In this document: in pieces, positions 1 to 11,344 of the stretch
Layout: the number at the start of each line of letters is the position of its first letter
Position numbering within the stretch: the stretch's first letter is position 1
NCBI GenBank assembly: GCA_028564675.1
Contig: JAOVVO010000252.1
Span: 1 to 64,000 of the forward strand
DNA: 64,000 nucleotides
Origin: Onchocerca lupi
Lineage: Eukaryota > Nematoda > Chromadorea > Rhabditida > Onchocercidae
Reading direction: 5' to 3'
Program-made: the position numbers and the translations under genes
The notes under the pieces: model-generated
What the model was told of the DNA's origin: nothing
The model's database searches: none
The model's input: only the letters and a program-made list of their open reading frames with translations

Positions 1-1212
1 TTTGATCTATATCGATTTTACAATCGTATCTATCCTACAACTGATTCTGAATTCTTGATTTGATCTATGGATTTTTGAATCCTTCAATGAAGCAAGAAAT
101 AAAAAAAGCTGTGTGGGCACTTTTTCCTCTTTTTTGGAAAGTAAACTTTCCATTCACTATTTTAGTTTTCCCTTGACAAATGGCGGCAATGTTTTCGATA
201 TTCATTGAATAGACAATTTCTGCTTATTTGAAATTTATATTCATTCCTTCCAACTGTTTTTGCATATTTTTGATGCATTCATGCATTTTTTTCCTAAAAC
301 CATTTTTTCCTTATAATTTCCTGAAATTGCATTTCATAGTTTTTAAAATTTACCATTTTGGGAATAATAATGCATTACACATTCTTTTATATTCAATTTA
401 AATTTAATTTCAGATTTGCAAATTAAATTCAGTTTAAATAATAAGAAAACTTTTCCACGACCGTTACCAGCATTTGCTAAACATACGATAAATTAAATGA
501 ATAAAACTGAAAAACTGACTTGTCAAAATCTTACGTTAAATTCTAATAATCTAATTTTCATCATAACCCACAACTAATGATTCTTTTGAGACTATATAAT
601 GTCTATTTAAAAACATTATTAAACTTGAAAATTTTGAAAATAAGTCCTTCAAAACACTGAAAAGCAAAATTGGAACACTGAAAAAGTATTATGGATATCT
701 CAAAAGTTAATTAACAGAAATTAACCAATTCCTACGGGAAAAGAGCAAATGAATATTATGAAAGTATTCAGTTTTTGTTTCTTAAATTTCATTCCAAATT
801 TACTAAAACTTAATATTGAAAGGATAGATTAAATTAATGCTTCAAAATTTTCAGAATTTTCAAAAATTTGAAATGAAAAAATCGGAAGAGAAATGACGTA
901 GGAAATAACGGAAATTAAAAAAGAGAGAAAGAAAAAAGTACAAATATTGATTTAATAAGAAAAATAAAGGTAATATAGATGAATAAATGCGATCAATTTA
1001 AATGAAAAAATTGTAAAAATATTTAAAAATTAAATAGAAAAAAATTTTTCCCTTTTTTTCTTAAAGATAAAATGGATGGATGTAATCAGATCCAAAAGAC
1101 TTTTAAAAGGCTTTCATTTTTGAAAATTTAAATGAAAAATGAAAAAAGTTAAGATTAAAAATGAGAAATGGTAAGAAATACGAATGAATGAATGAATGAA
1201 TGAGAAAAGACA

Positions 1213-1697
1213 AAATAAATAAATTCTTTCATTTTCATTTTATTTTACTTTTCTTTTTCTTGCTATGGAAATTTAATACCGTAACCTTAACAAGCATATT
1301 CGAAACTTTTTCGCTTTTTTTCTTTTTCTTTTCCTACCACATTATTTTCCTTTTCTTTTTCTTTCATCTCCTTCTTTTTTTTCTTTATTTATTTATTATT
1401 ATTTCTTTCTCTCCTTTTTCTTTCTTCTTTTTTTTTTAAGAAAAAAAAAAGATGCATTTATATTTAATGAAATAGACATCAAAAAGTGGAAGAAAAAAGA
1501 AATGGTAGAAAGATTAATTACATTTTATCTTCATATTTTCCGGAAATACTAAATTATTTTTCCTCTTCCTCTTCTTTTTTCTCATTCCTATCATTTTCTT
1601 CCTTCTTCTTATCCTCTATTTTCTATTTTTTGTCTTTTGATTCTTCTTTTCTTCTCTTTCTTCCTCCTCTTTCTTCTCTCCTTTCTATTCTCCTTTA
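1213..1697 (+). repeat. Long polypyrimidine-rich tract
   Basis: Two blocks, roughly 1213-1439 and 1556-1697, are almost entirely T and C on the + strand, in TTTTCTTTC and CTTCCTC-like runs. A purine-rich block of A's lies between them at 1440-1452. Translations through this tract are Phe/Ser/Leu strings and are not genes. Such strand-asymmetric DNA can form triplex structures, but here it is simply seen as low-complexity sequence. Confidence 0.8.
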
Positions 1698-1965
1698 AAC
1701 ATTTAATCATTTTGCAAAATTCCAAAAGTCGTAACTGATCCAATTCAGCTTATTGGCCGTGTTTCTTATTTGGCGGCCTCTATTTACTGTCAATTATTTG
1801 CGTTTTTCAAGTAGTTGGCCGAGTTTTGTCAATAAACGAATATACAAATGTATATTTAAAAGAAAGGCGAAAAAAAAAGGAAATGAATTGAAACAGAATT
1901 TAATTGATATTCGTTGTTGATGAAACTTGCTCAACTCTTGGCTGAAATGATGGACAGACTTCATT

Positions 1966-2620
1966 GGATCTATCGATCTGATCTGATTGACAATACAATT
2001 CCTTTATTTTCATTTTTTTTTTTTTAATTAGTTTCATCTTTTTTAATTTTTATCCTTCTTAATTCATTTGATTACTGTTCATTTTGATCTGATTAATATC
2101 TCTTCGATCATATTTGCCTGATCAATTATCAGTTTGATCATATTTATCTGTTTAGAAATTATTCTGTTCATACTTTGCTTAATTAATAATTACTTTAATT
2201 ATATTCACTTCCTTGCATCTATCGATCTAATCGACAATGCAATTTCTTAATTTTTATCTTTTTTTAATTAGTTATATTCATTTAATTACTATCAATTTGA
2301 TCTGATTAATATCACTTTGATCATATTTATCGGTTTATTTAATTACTAAACAGATAAACATTATTTTGATTATATTTACCTCCTTTGCTTCCATCGATCT
2401 TATCGACAGTACAACTCCTTATTTTCGTCTTTTCTAATTAATTACATTCATTTGATTACTATCATTTTGACCTAATTAATATCACTTTGATCATACTTGC
2501 CTGATTAATATCAGCTTAACTATATTCATCTGTTCTATTAATTATTCTGATCATGATTATTTTACCTACTCAATAACTATATTACTCATTAATATTGCTT
2601 TGATTATATTTGCTTGCTTC
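1966..2620 (+). repeat. Degenerate tandem repeat, about 3 units of 175-250 bp
   Basis: Three related units start near 1966, 2215 and 2391. Each opens with a version of CATCTATCGATCT-ATCGACAATACAA, runs through a T-rich spacer with TAATTAGTTA and CATTTGATTACT, and then has GATCTGATTAATATC followed by CTTTGATCATATTTGCCTG. The periods are about 249 and 176 bp because spacers differ in length. Divergence is considerable, so the repeat is old. Confidence 0.65.
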
Positions 2621-3592
2621 GATGATATTTACCTGATTAGTTAATCATTTTACCAATATCACTGTTGTATTAGAAAATATCATCATCTTTATCTTAATTA
2701 TTCGTTTCATTTACAGCACTTAAATTTACTAATTCAATTTTATATTTATTATTTGATTCTTTACTACCATTTTATTTTGACTGATATTTTTCTTTTGTGT
2801 TTAATTACTAATTATTATTAATTACCAAATGATCAATTGTCAGTTAATTGCTATTATCATTACTGTATGTGAAATATATATCATATTATATGTGATTAAT
2901 TATCAGTCATAATTTTCAAAATATTATCAATAAAATTATTTGCAATACGATCACAATTTTCAGGTACATTTTTTATTTTAACTTTTATAATTTTTCCTCT
3001 CTTTGTTTCTGATTTATCAATCATATTATAATTTTCCGATATGATTTATCAGTCAGGGATTTCAAATAATTACCTTTATTTCATTTATTGATAAATTATT
3101 TTAATTTTCCGGTATGTCTCTGTATTTTAATTTAATTTATTCTTTTATTTATTTCTAATTTATCAATTATCAAATTTCAGATAATATTTATTTGATTTAT
3201 CGATATACTGCTATGCTTTTTTTATCACAAATGAAATTGTAATATTTATTTGAGAAATGGAAAGGAAAGAAATTTCGACGAATTTTGACCAACATTTTTT
3301 TTTTCTTGTCTATCAATTATTTTCTTGTGCATTTACATTTACATATAAATACTCTTTAACATTTTAAATAAATAAATATTTGGAGGAAATTTTACATGAA
3401 AATTATTTTTAGTTTTATACAAAATTTCCGAAATAACATTTTACCCTTTTCTTCTTTCTTCTTTCTAGCGATGATTTTGCAATTTCCTTAAGAATTCTAT
3501 TAATTAATGAATACATTTGCCTCTCAGAAATTTTTAAAACATGCAAATGGAAATGAAAAATGGAGTCTTATATATATATATATATATATATG

Positions 3593-3701
3593 CGCTTATT
3601 CGAATATAATCTTGTATCAAAATTTTCAAAGCAATCGGTGAAGAATTTTCGGAGATTTTAAGATTGCTAACAAAGATCATTTATATTTTTATTTATATAG
3701 A
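3593..3701 (-). mobile_element. Helitron 5'-terminal fragment (solo copy)
   Basis: This stretch matches 20729-20835 closely along about 107 bases, including the shared core CAAAGCAATCGGTGAAGAA. Read on the minus strand both copies begin with TCTATATAAATAAAAAT-like sequence, and an A precedes the T, as expected for Helitron insertion between A and T. The second copy lies upstream of a recognisable Helitron replicase fragment, which links this sequence to that family. No coding part is present here. A (TA)n run directly adjoins its inner end. Confidence 0.65.
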
Positions 3702-4682
3702 TATATATTTTTTATATATATATATTTAAAACTTTCAAGAACTATGCTGCTTAGTAGATGAATTACATTTTCGTTTTTTTATTTTTTTCGAGGCTCAAAA
3801 TCCAGAATAATGCTTGAACTTTGTCATTAAAAATCCATCAATGTTTTTTTCTTTTTTTTTTTTTAGAAAAATGAGCATGCGTCTCAGACAAATCGCATCT
3901 GTTCTTACACAAATTTCAGTTTAAAATTCAACACATACATCAACTTCGGGATTAATATTCTTCAATGTCATTTTTGCTAACGACATTCGAGAAATTCTAT
4001 ATTTTCTGATGGAGCATAACTGGTTTGCAGAAAATTTTTACCTTCTGAATGTTTTTTCTTATTGCACATGAACAGAAAAAATTAGAGTTGCAACAAGCAA
4101 ATGATTCATTTGTGATTGATTTCAAAATATTTATTTCAGATATAAAAACATACATGAATTGGCAGGATAATGATTGGATGGATAACATGAATTTTCCCTA
4201 AAAGTATGAGAATGTTTGCAATTTTCAAATTGCAAAAATGGTCATTTATTAAAACTATTACATATGTACATACTGTTCAATTGTATGTCACGAGATAATA
4301 AAATTTTGAAAAGATTATATAATGCAAAAATTTATTATGAAGTAATGGAACTTTGTCTTTTTTTTCGCATAATTTTTGACAATATCATCTTGAAGACTTT
4401 ACAATATAAGTTAATTTAATATACCATATCACATAGTGTAACGCGAAATCCTACTCATTTCTTATTTCAAAAAATTTGCTTGTATTTGAAAAATTACAAT
4501 AATGGAATTTCTTTCGAAAAGTCAACATATATCGAATCCATCATCTACTTCATAGGATTCAAAAATGTAAAGTGACTGATTTGTTTCAAAAAAAATCATT
4601 AATAAATCAAGTATCACTCATGAATTAAATGTTTGATAATTAAAAACATCATGCCTCACGAAGCTTTCAATCTCGAAGCATC

Positions 4683-7498
4683 TTAACATCCTTGTTTCAC
4701 CTTTTGCCTACTAATCTTTTTATCCTTATTTCGAGTTTTTGGTGGTGCTACACCGGTTCCCGACTGCTGGCGTCCGTACTGATATTTATACGAATCCGAT
4801 CGAAGGTATTCCATTAAAGCAAGTGGACCTACAAAAATTTCTTCATACATTGCAATAAAAAGAATGATCGTGTTAAACAAATTTCCACAATCAAATTCTC
4901 ATGTCCCATTTTTCAATTTTTTTCCTCTTACAACCTCGACTTTTTATTTTATTGTTAATCCATTATTTTATTTGCAAACAACAAAAATTTATTATTTTGC
5001 CAAATATTTCAATTTACCTCAATAATGACGTACTTATTCAGCTTATTGTGCTGTAGATTTTGGTTTTATTTGATGGTGCAGTAAAATTAAATTTATAAAA
5101 TATATACCTTTTGTTAATGGTTCCGCCAGTGATTGCACCCAAGGATTATTCTCAAGTCGTAGAACTCGTTTTGGACCAACAAGATCTAATCCAGCAATTT
5201 CGGGTGGCAGAACGGTCAAACGATTTCCCTTCAAAGAAAAAAATATATTGTATAATTTCATCACTTTTTGCAAAACATCTAACTTAAACTAGATAATAAA
5301 AATTTAATAAGTGGATAAGAGTAGTATAGAGATTTGAAGATTTTCATCGACTATTATCTTTATATAATGATGGTAATGTCAATAATGTAAAAATAATGAC
5401 TCAATATTATAAACTAAATACCTGAATATGAAGTTCTTTCAAGCGATAAAGTTTACCAATTTCTTTCGGTAATGCAAGTAAATCATTTTCACGTAATACC
5501 AAAATTTGCAAACTTGAAAGATTTTCAATATCAGCCGGCAAATATTCGAAATCATTATCACCCAAATATAGGGCACGTAGTGTTGCTAAAACAAAAAATT
5601 ATTACAATAGAAAAACAAGAATAAAAATTAAAAAGGGCAAAAAGACAGCCTTCTTCTCTTCAATCTTCAAGCGATAACATATTCATTAATCTCACTGAGC
5701 AATTTCATTTGTGAGATTCAGATCTATTTCATTTATGGGATTAATCCTCGGATATAGATTTTTTACTTTCTTTTTTAAGCTTGTTGAACTTGTTTTACTT
5801 AAGGATATTATTTCATTAAATGATTAAAGTGCAATTATTCATTCCTCGCCATGATGAATATTACCTTTGTCATCCAAAAATCAAATTTAGAGTAAAATTA
5901 ACAGTCTCTCTCTATAATTTAGAAAATAAACAAATCAACATAATAGCAGCTACCAGCAAAATCTGTATATATATTAAGTGGCAAAAAAAAAAAAAGAAAT
6001 TGAATTAAACCGGTTTAAATGGCAACATTACAGCAAATTAATGAAAGCATTAGATAACTTAGCAATAACAGTGTAAGTATGAAATATGATCACGGAGGAG
6101 AGATATGACTGAAATTGCTGTGCTGAGCCTATAGCAGTATTTCAGAAGCCAATGAACTGATATCGAAGTGATGCCAATGATTTTACTAATAGGTTCGAAA
6201 ATTAAGAAATCCTGATCAAATGGAAAATCCCAATTATAATAGTTAGAATAAAAAACAGAATTTTCTAATATTTCATTTATTCCTATCATACAAATAACTA
6301 TGATGATTTGAAAATATAAGCTAAATGCATGCAAAAATGAACTAACGCATGAAAAAGAAATTTCCCGGCAAACTGCGTTCATTCAAATTATTATAAGTTA
6401 GATCAAGTATTTCCAATGCTTGGAATGATCCGAAACCTCTTGGCAATATATCCAATCGGTTCATTCTAAAAAATTATTTTAAATAAATTTATCAATCACC
6501 TAGCCAGCAAGCAAGTTGAAATAAACAGTCAAACGAAATATTCATACAGTTTCTTTTTCGGAATCTAATAATCATGTAGTTGCAACATTTGTACAGTGCT
6601 TTTAATATTTATGTAATTCTGGCAATCATGGTATAAATTACTCGATAATTTCTATCAATAAAAAAGGATGGATAAAAATAAAATAAAACCCCAAATTGAG
6701 AATTCGCAATTTATTTAATGATGATATCGATGTCGGTAAATCTTCGATCTGATTGTTCCACAAATTCAAACTCTAAAAAAAATATCTCGATAATATATGA
6801 TAATATATATTCGTTTATTCCATGGTAATGATCGAAATCTTTGAAAATTCAACAATATACCTCTAAATTGACCAAATCTGCAATACTTGGTGGTACGGAA
6901 GAAATTTTGTTGTGACTTAAAATCAGCCTTCTCAATGCGAGATTGTTAACTGAAACAAAATAAAGATAATGCTTTATCCACAAAACATCCAACATCACAA
7001 TGAAATACTCTAAAAATATCTACTGAATCTATCCAACGATTAGATGGTCAATCTTGATTGTAAGATTACTCTCAAAAATCTAGAAGATTAAAAATAAAAT
7101 TTCATAAGTCATAACCTGAAATATATATTTTGGTCCAATAGCGAAACTTCAATATTTTAATCAAATAGAATGAGTACCCATTATATTCTTTTTAGAATGA
7201 ATTAAATTTAATTAATCGACAGATTAAACACTGATGTTGATGATGATCCTATCACTGGATGTTATGAAATCAAATAAAATAGATATCAAAGGATTATTTC
7301 TATGAACTTAATTATTTAGTTGTAAATAAAATTAAAGCTTCACATAAAAATAAAATGATAAAAAAAAGTTTCGAATAGATAAGAAATAAACTAACATATG
7401 TGAGAAATTTCCTGGAATGAATGTATTCCACGATCGATATGTTCTACTTCTGCACTTGCTTCATCTCGATTTCGATCTGCTTTACTTATTATCGGCAT
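4683..7498 (-). CDS. RSU1: Ras suppressor protein 1-like leucine-rich-repeat protein
   Basis: Seven exons on the minus strand: 7498-7396, 6949-6861, 6772-6690, 6465-6347, 5585-5422, 5228-5108 and 4828-4683. All phases agree and give 274 residues against 277 in human RSU1. The protein is a run of leucine-rich repeats with strongly RSU1-like stretches: MNRLDILPRGFGS, LTYNNLNERSLPGNFF, RALYLG, GNRLTVLPPEI and ENNPW. The C-terminal tail keeps YKYQYGRQ and KKISRQK. RSU1 binds the LIM protein PINCH in the ILK-PINCH-parvin complex at integrin adhesions, so a role at muscle attachments is expected from the family. The start at MPIISK gives the N-terminal length expected for the family, with the conserved DRGI soon after. 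An upstream noncoding first exon is possible but not resolved. Confidence 0.95.
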
Positions 7499-8844
7499 TT
7501 TGTAATATTTGGAATTCGGAAAAATATGCAAAGTTGTAAGTATGATGAAATTAATAATGAAATAAACACTTTCAACAACCCATAAATCAGTCAAATAATT
7601 AAATAACGGATAAACATTTACAAAAGTAATAAAATATCAACATACATTTAGTACCATTTTCAAATGATTTGCTGTAAACTCCAGTTTTCTATATGGAAAT
7701 CCCTAATGATTTATTACAATTTTTCTTTATGGAAATTCCTAATGCATTTTAAACTTCAAGTAAATCAAATGATTGAATAATGTAAGTTACATTAGGAATA
7801 ATTGAATAATGTAAGTTACAAAATGAAAGCATTAAAAAAGTCAATAATTCATATATTTCAACGCTAGTGCAAAAATTCTGTAATTCAAGAGCAAATTAAA
7901 TAATGGTGGTATGTTAATATGAAATGAATAGATAAAAGTATTGGTAAATTTTATTTCATAAAAGAAATACTGAAGTATTAAATAAATGATTAATTAAAAT
8001 AAGAAAAGAATGGAATATATTGGAATTGAAAAATATGAAGATTTGATTACAAAAAAACTAATTGGCATTATAGAACAAAAAGAACGTAAAACAAACAACA
8101 AACACAGAATGATAAGCTGGAATTTGAGAAGCTAACGTACCCGAATTACGATGAAGCAATTGTTCAAGAGAAGAGAAGAGAAAGGATATATTGATTAATC
8201 TCTTAGTACTAGCTTCATATTACAACAAAATCATCAACAGTTAGAGAGCTATCTTAACTGATAGCTTATCAACTCAAACGATTTTTGCATTTCTGAAATT
8301 GATACATTAATACATGAAAATATGTTAAAAATAATAAATTTGTCAGATAATGTTAAAATTTAGTTTAAACTTATACTTTGTCACTTATATTATATATAAA
8401 AATTTTTTTTTTATACTTTTCATTTGAACCTTTATTTATTTGTTTATATATCGTTAAAAATCTATAAATTATTATTTAGATTTTATTTATTTGTTGGATT
8501 TGATTTAAAGATTTCAATAATTCTTCTACTTGACAAGTATTTCATCTTCAACTTACTTCAAATTAATTTTTAATCTATTATTAGCATTGTTGAATAAAAA
8601 ATAAGATTAATTTATAATTTACTCTTAAATTAACTATTCCTTGTTGTTCCCTCATCATTTGTCTTTCTATTCCACCAATTCATTCAACTTCGATGTATTT
8701 TCGATCTAACAAAAACCCTTTTCAACCTCATTTTTCTCAAAAGTACTCTTACAACATGTTTTATCGATCTCATTTATATTGCTGATAAGGAAGAAATAAC
8801 ATGCCAAATATTGTTCATTTTATTTTCAATCTAAAAATTGTTAT

Positions 8845-9003
8845 CACTTCGATTCTTATCAGTCTCTAAACATCATGCTATTTCGATTCTTATCAATCTT
8901 TAATCATCTTCTAACGCCATGCTATCTCAATTTTCTAATCATCTCTAATGCCATGTTGCTTCGATTCTTATCAATCTCTAATCATCATTGACATTATGCT
9001 ACC
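8845..9003 (+). repeat. Degenerate tandem repeat, about 40 bp x 4
   Basis: Four units begin near 8845, 8882, 8927 and 8960. The shared core is TTCGATTCTTATCAATCT followed by TAATCATC, a short variable part, and CCATGCTAT. The unit at 8927 is shortened. It lies in the promoter-side intergenic region between two divergent genes. Confidence 0.7.
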
Positions 9004-9343
9004 TCTATTCAGCAAAACTTCTCATATTTATCTTAATATCTTAATTGGAAGAAAACAAATTCCTCATAAATTAATCATCCAAAACAATAATAATCTCATT
9101 ATCACCACCGGAAAACGAAAGAGGTGCGGCACTATGAACAGAAAATTTGTCAAGTTTGATGAGCTCAAATTGAGCATTGATTGCTTTTACACGTGTCAAT
9201 AGCGAGTGCTTGAATAGTTTTGTTGATAAATATATCTTGATAATGCATGTTTCAATTTTTCCAATAATTGTCCAAAATTCCATTTAATTTAATGATCACA
9301 TGTATATCTCACGCAATTCAACATTCTAGAATACTTAGTCCAG

Positions 9344-9405
9344 ACGTAATATTTATCTGACGTGATAAACGTAATATTTACCTGACATAATAAACGTAAA
9401 ATCTA
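9344..9405 (+). repeat. 25-bp tandem repeat, 2.5 copies
   Basis: Units at 9344-9368 and 9369-9393 read ACGTAATATTTAYCTGAC followed by RTRATAA. A partial third copy follows at 9394-9405. The match between the two full units is close, with 3 differences, so this is a fairly young duplication. It sits about 250 bases upstream of the ZMAT2 start. Confidence 0.75.
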
Positions 9406-9619
9406 ATTAATATTTACTTTGATAGCAAATTTTCTGTATAATTCAAAAAATAATATATACAGGCGCGAATTTATAGAATTCATAGAATAGTTGTATGGAT
9501 CAATAATTTGAGTTAATAAATTTCATGATAAGAGAACGCTTCTGAAAACTACTCGAAATTCCAAAGTTCGTTTACGAGCCTGTTTTTGTTTATGTAAATG
9601 ACGACAAAGTATTCTTTTT

Positions 9620-9629
9620 ATTTTTGCAG
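9620..9629 (+). promoter_or_regulatory. Probable trans-splice acceptor of ZMAT2
   Basis: The sequence ATTTTTGCAG ends at 9629, ten bases before the ATG at 9640, with no upstream exon needed. This is the usual arrangement for addition of a nematode spliced leader. Confidence 0.6.
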
Positions 9630-9639
9630 TTTATTGAAG

Positions 9640-10722
9640 ATGTCAGTTTATGATGCTGCAAGTTCTGCAAGCGTAGATCATCGGCGAAAATGGGATCGTG
9701 AGGAATATGAACGAAAAGCGCAAGAACGATTGTTAGCAGAAAAAGATGAAGAAACAAAAGGAAAACGTAAGCTACCTCGATTTCCGGATGAGCCAAAAGT
9801 GAAACGAGAATTATTGAAGGCTCGAGAATATAAGGTTAAGAATTAAGCATATTTAATTTTCAATTTGGATCTTTTCAAATTAGAAAAAATTCAAGGATTT
9901 GTTTTAATTCTCTAGTTTATGTACAGTTACTTGCCCTAATTGATTTTTTTTCTTTTCTTTTTTATTGAGATTAGTTTTTTCCTGCGAATTTTTTTTTTCA
10001 AAATTTCGTTTAAGGTTGATTTGGAATCGAAAGTTGGTCGTACAGTGGTTATCAATAAAACAACACCATCAGCTGAAACTGGTGGATACTATTGTGATGT
10101 TTGTGATTGTGTGGTTAAAGATTCTATCAATTTTCTGGATCATATTAATGGGAAGAATCATCAACGTAACATGGGCATGAGTATGAAGATAAAACGTAGC
10201 ACGCTAGAAGAAGTACGCCAGCGGTTTGCTTTCAAAAAACTTCAAAGTAAGGATGACTTATGGAAATAATTTATATATTTTATCCCATTTTTTGAGAATT
10301 TTATGTAATTTTAGAAATCAAAAGTTAATACTATAATACTATCAATCAGTTATGCTTTTATAGAAGTAAAAAACTGATAGAATTCTCTTTTTCAGAAGAA
10401 ATGCAAAAAAAGGAAGACGAAATGCATGATAGGCTGGATGATTTAAAAGAGGAAGAGGTATGTCAGTTTCATTCAAATTTTTGGGTTGATCATTGTTTAC
10501 GAATTATGGAGAATTTTTGGAATATGTGAGAAAATGAATATTTGGTGGTTTCACGGCTTACCAACTTCTCTATCAGAATTGTATTTTAAGGCACGTATGG
10601 CTGACTATAAAAAATCTAAACGCTTGGAACAGAAAAAACGAAAATATCCTGAAGTCCAAGTTGATGAGGAAGTTGCTGCAGCCATGGGGTTTGGTGGATT
10701 TGGTACTAGTAAGAAACAATGA
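9640..10722 (+). CDS. ZMAT2: Zinc finger matrin-type protein 2 (Snu23-like splicing factor)
   Basis: Four exons: 9640-9834, 10015-10246, 10396-10457 and 10591-10722, giving 206 residues against 199 in human ZMAT2. The N-terminal part is charged (HRRKWDREEYERKA). A single matrin/U1-type zinc finger follows, with YYCDVCDCVVKDS and two histidines in FLDHINGKNH, then RNMGMSMKI. The tail is basic and coiled, and ends in the family's MGFGGFG box followed by lysines. ZMAT2/Snu23 is a component of the spliceosomal B complex that acts near the 5' splice site during activation. The first AUG after the likely trans-splice site is used. The OST3/6 gene follows in the same direction 620 bases on, which suggests one polycistronic unit. 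Confidence 0.96.
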
Positions 10723-11344
10723 AATCGAATCTTTCCGATTCTCTTTGCTGTCAGTGTATATGAATTGTTTTGAATTATCTTTCTGATGTCATATTCGGTA
10801 GCCATTTGATTTCCAAACACGACTAAAGATTTCGCTTCTCAAATGATAAGATGGAGAGAATTAAGTTAATGTTTATCAGTATTATTCCGCAAGTTATGTC
10901 ATTTATATTCACTGTTAATGCGCCTGAAAACAAATAAATGCGGTGAATTTGAACAGTAGACTTTCAAAGTAAAGTTGTTGAATTTTGACCAAAACTTATA
11001 AACTGTTACATATTTATTGATGTTAAAATTTCTCTGTGTCATTTTGATTTTTATTATATCATTTAGTTTTTTTTTTTTTTTTGAAATGAATAAACTGATG
11101 GAATTACTCGTCATATTTACGTTTCACATATTACTGTTTCTTCGACTTCAGTAAGTTGGTAATATTTTCCGTTGTCTCTGAAATATTGTCTCTGGAATAT
11201 TTGTTGTCTCTGAAAACATTTCTAAACTAATGTAATTATCTTGTCTGTAGCTATTTTACAATCGAGAATAGAATTTACTTAATGTTTCATGTTTTTCAGG
11301 ATAGGTGGATTATTTTATGCATGTCTATAAATAGTGTGTCAACT
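10723..11344 (+). other. Intercistronic region between ZMAT2 and OST3/6
   Basis: An AATAAA signal at 10933-10938 could end the ZMAT2 mRNA, and a second AATAAA-type motif lies near 11088. A small repeat of TTGTCTCTGAAATA is present at about 11174-11215. A T-rich CAG acceptor (TTTTTCAG) ends at 11299, 46 bases before the favoured OST3/6 start, and is the probable trans-splice site of the downstream gene. Confidence 0.55.

Larger units (their letters stand above)
1..4682. other. Noncoding region 3' of the RSU1-like gene
   Basis: I see no convincing exon on either strand. The open frames here are T/C-rich or A-rich and translate to runs of Phe, Ser, Leu and Lys, the signature of low-complexity DNA. 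The stretch holds a (GAAT)n microsatellite at 1183-1203, a long pyrimidine-rich tract, degenerate tandem repeats around 1966-2620, a (TA)n run at 3569-3591 and a Helitron terminal fragment at 3593-3701; the larger ones are listed separately. The bases just below 4683 should carry the 3' UTR of the RSU1-like gene. Confidence 0.6.
7499..9639. other. Intergenic region between divergent RSU1 and ZMAT2 genes
   Basis: The two genes are transcribed away from each other, so this 2.1 kb should contain both promoters. No open frame here looks like a gene. Near 8140 the minus strand has a GGTACGTTAG donor-like site that could close an untranslated first exon of the RSU1 gene. Short tandem repeats occur at 7773-7820 (two copies of TTGAATAATGTAAGTTACA), 8845-9003 and 9344-9405. 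Confidence 0.5.

Noticed and set aside
1200..1698. Two + strand ORFs rich in Phe, Ser and Leu
   Set aside because: They are translations of the pyrimidine tract, with no splice or start context and no protein-like variety.
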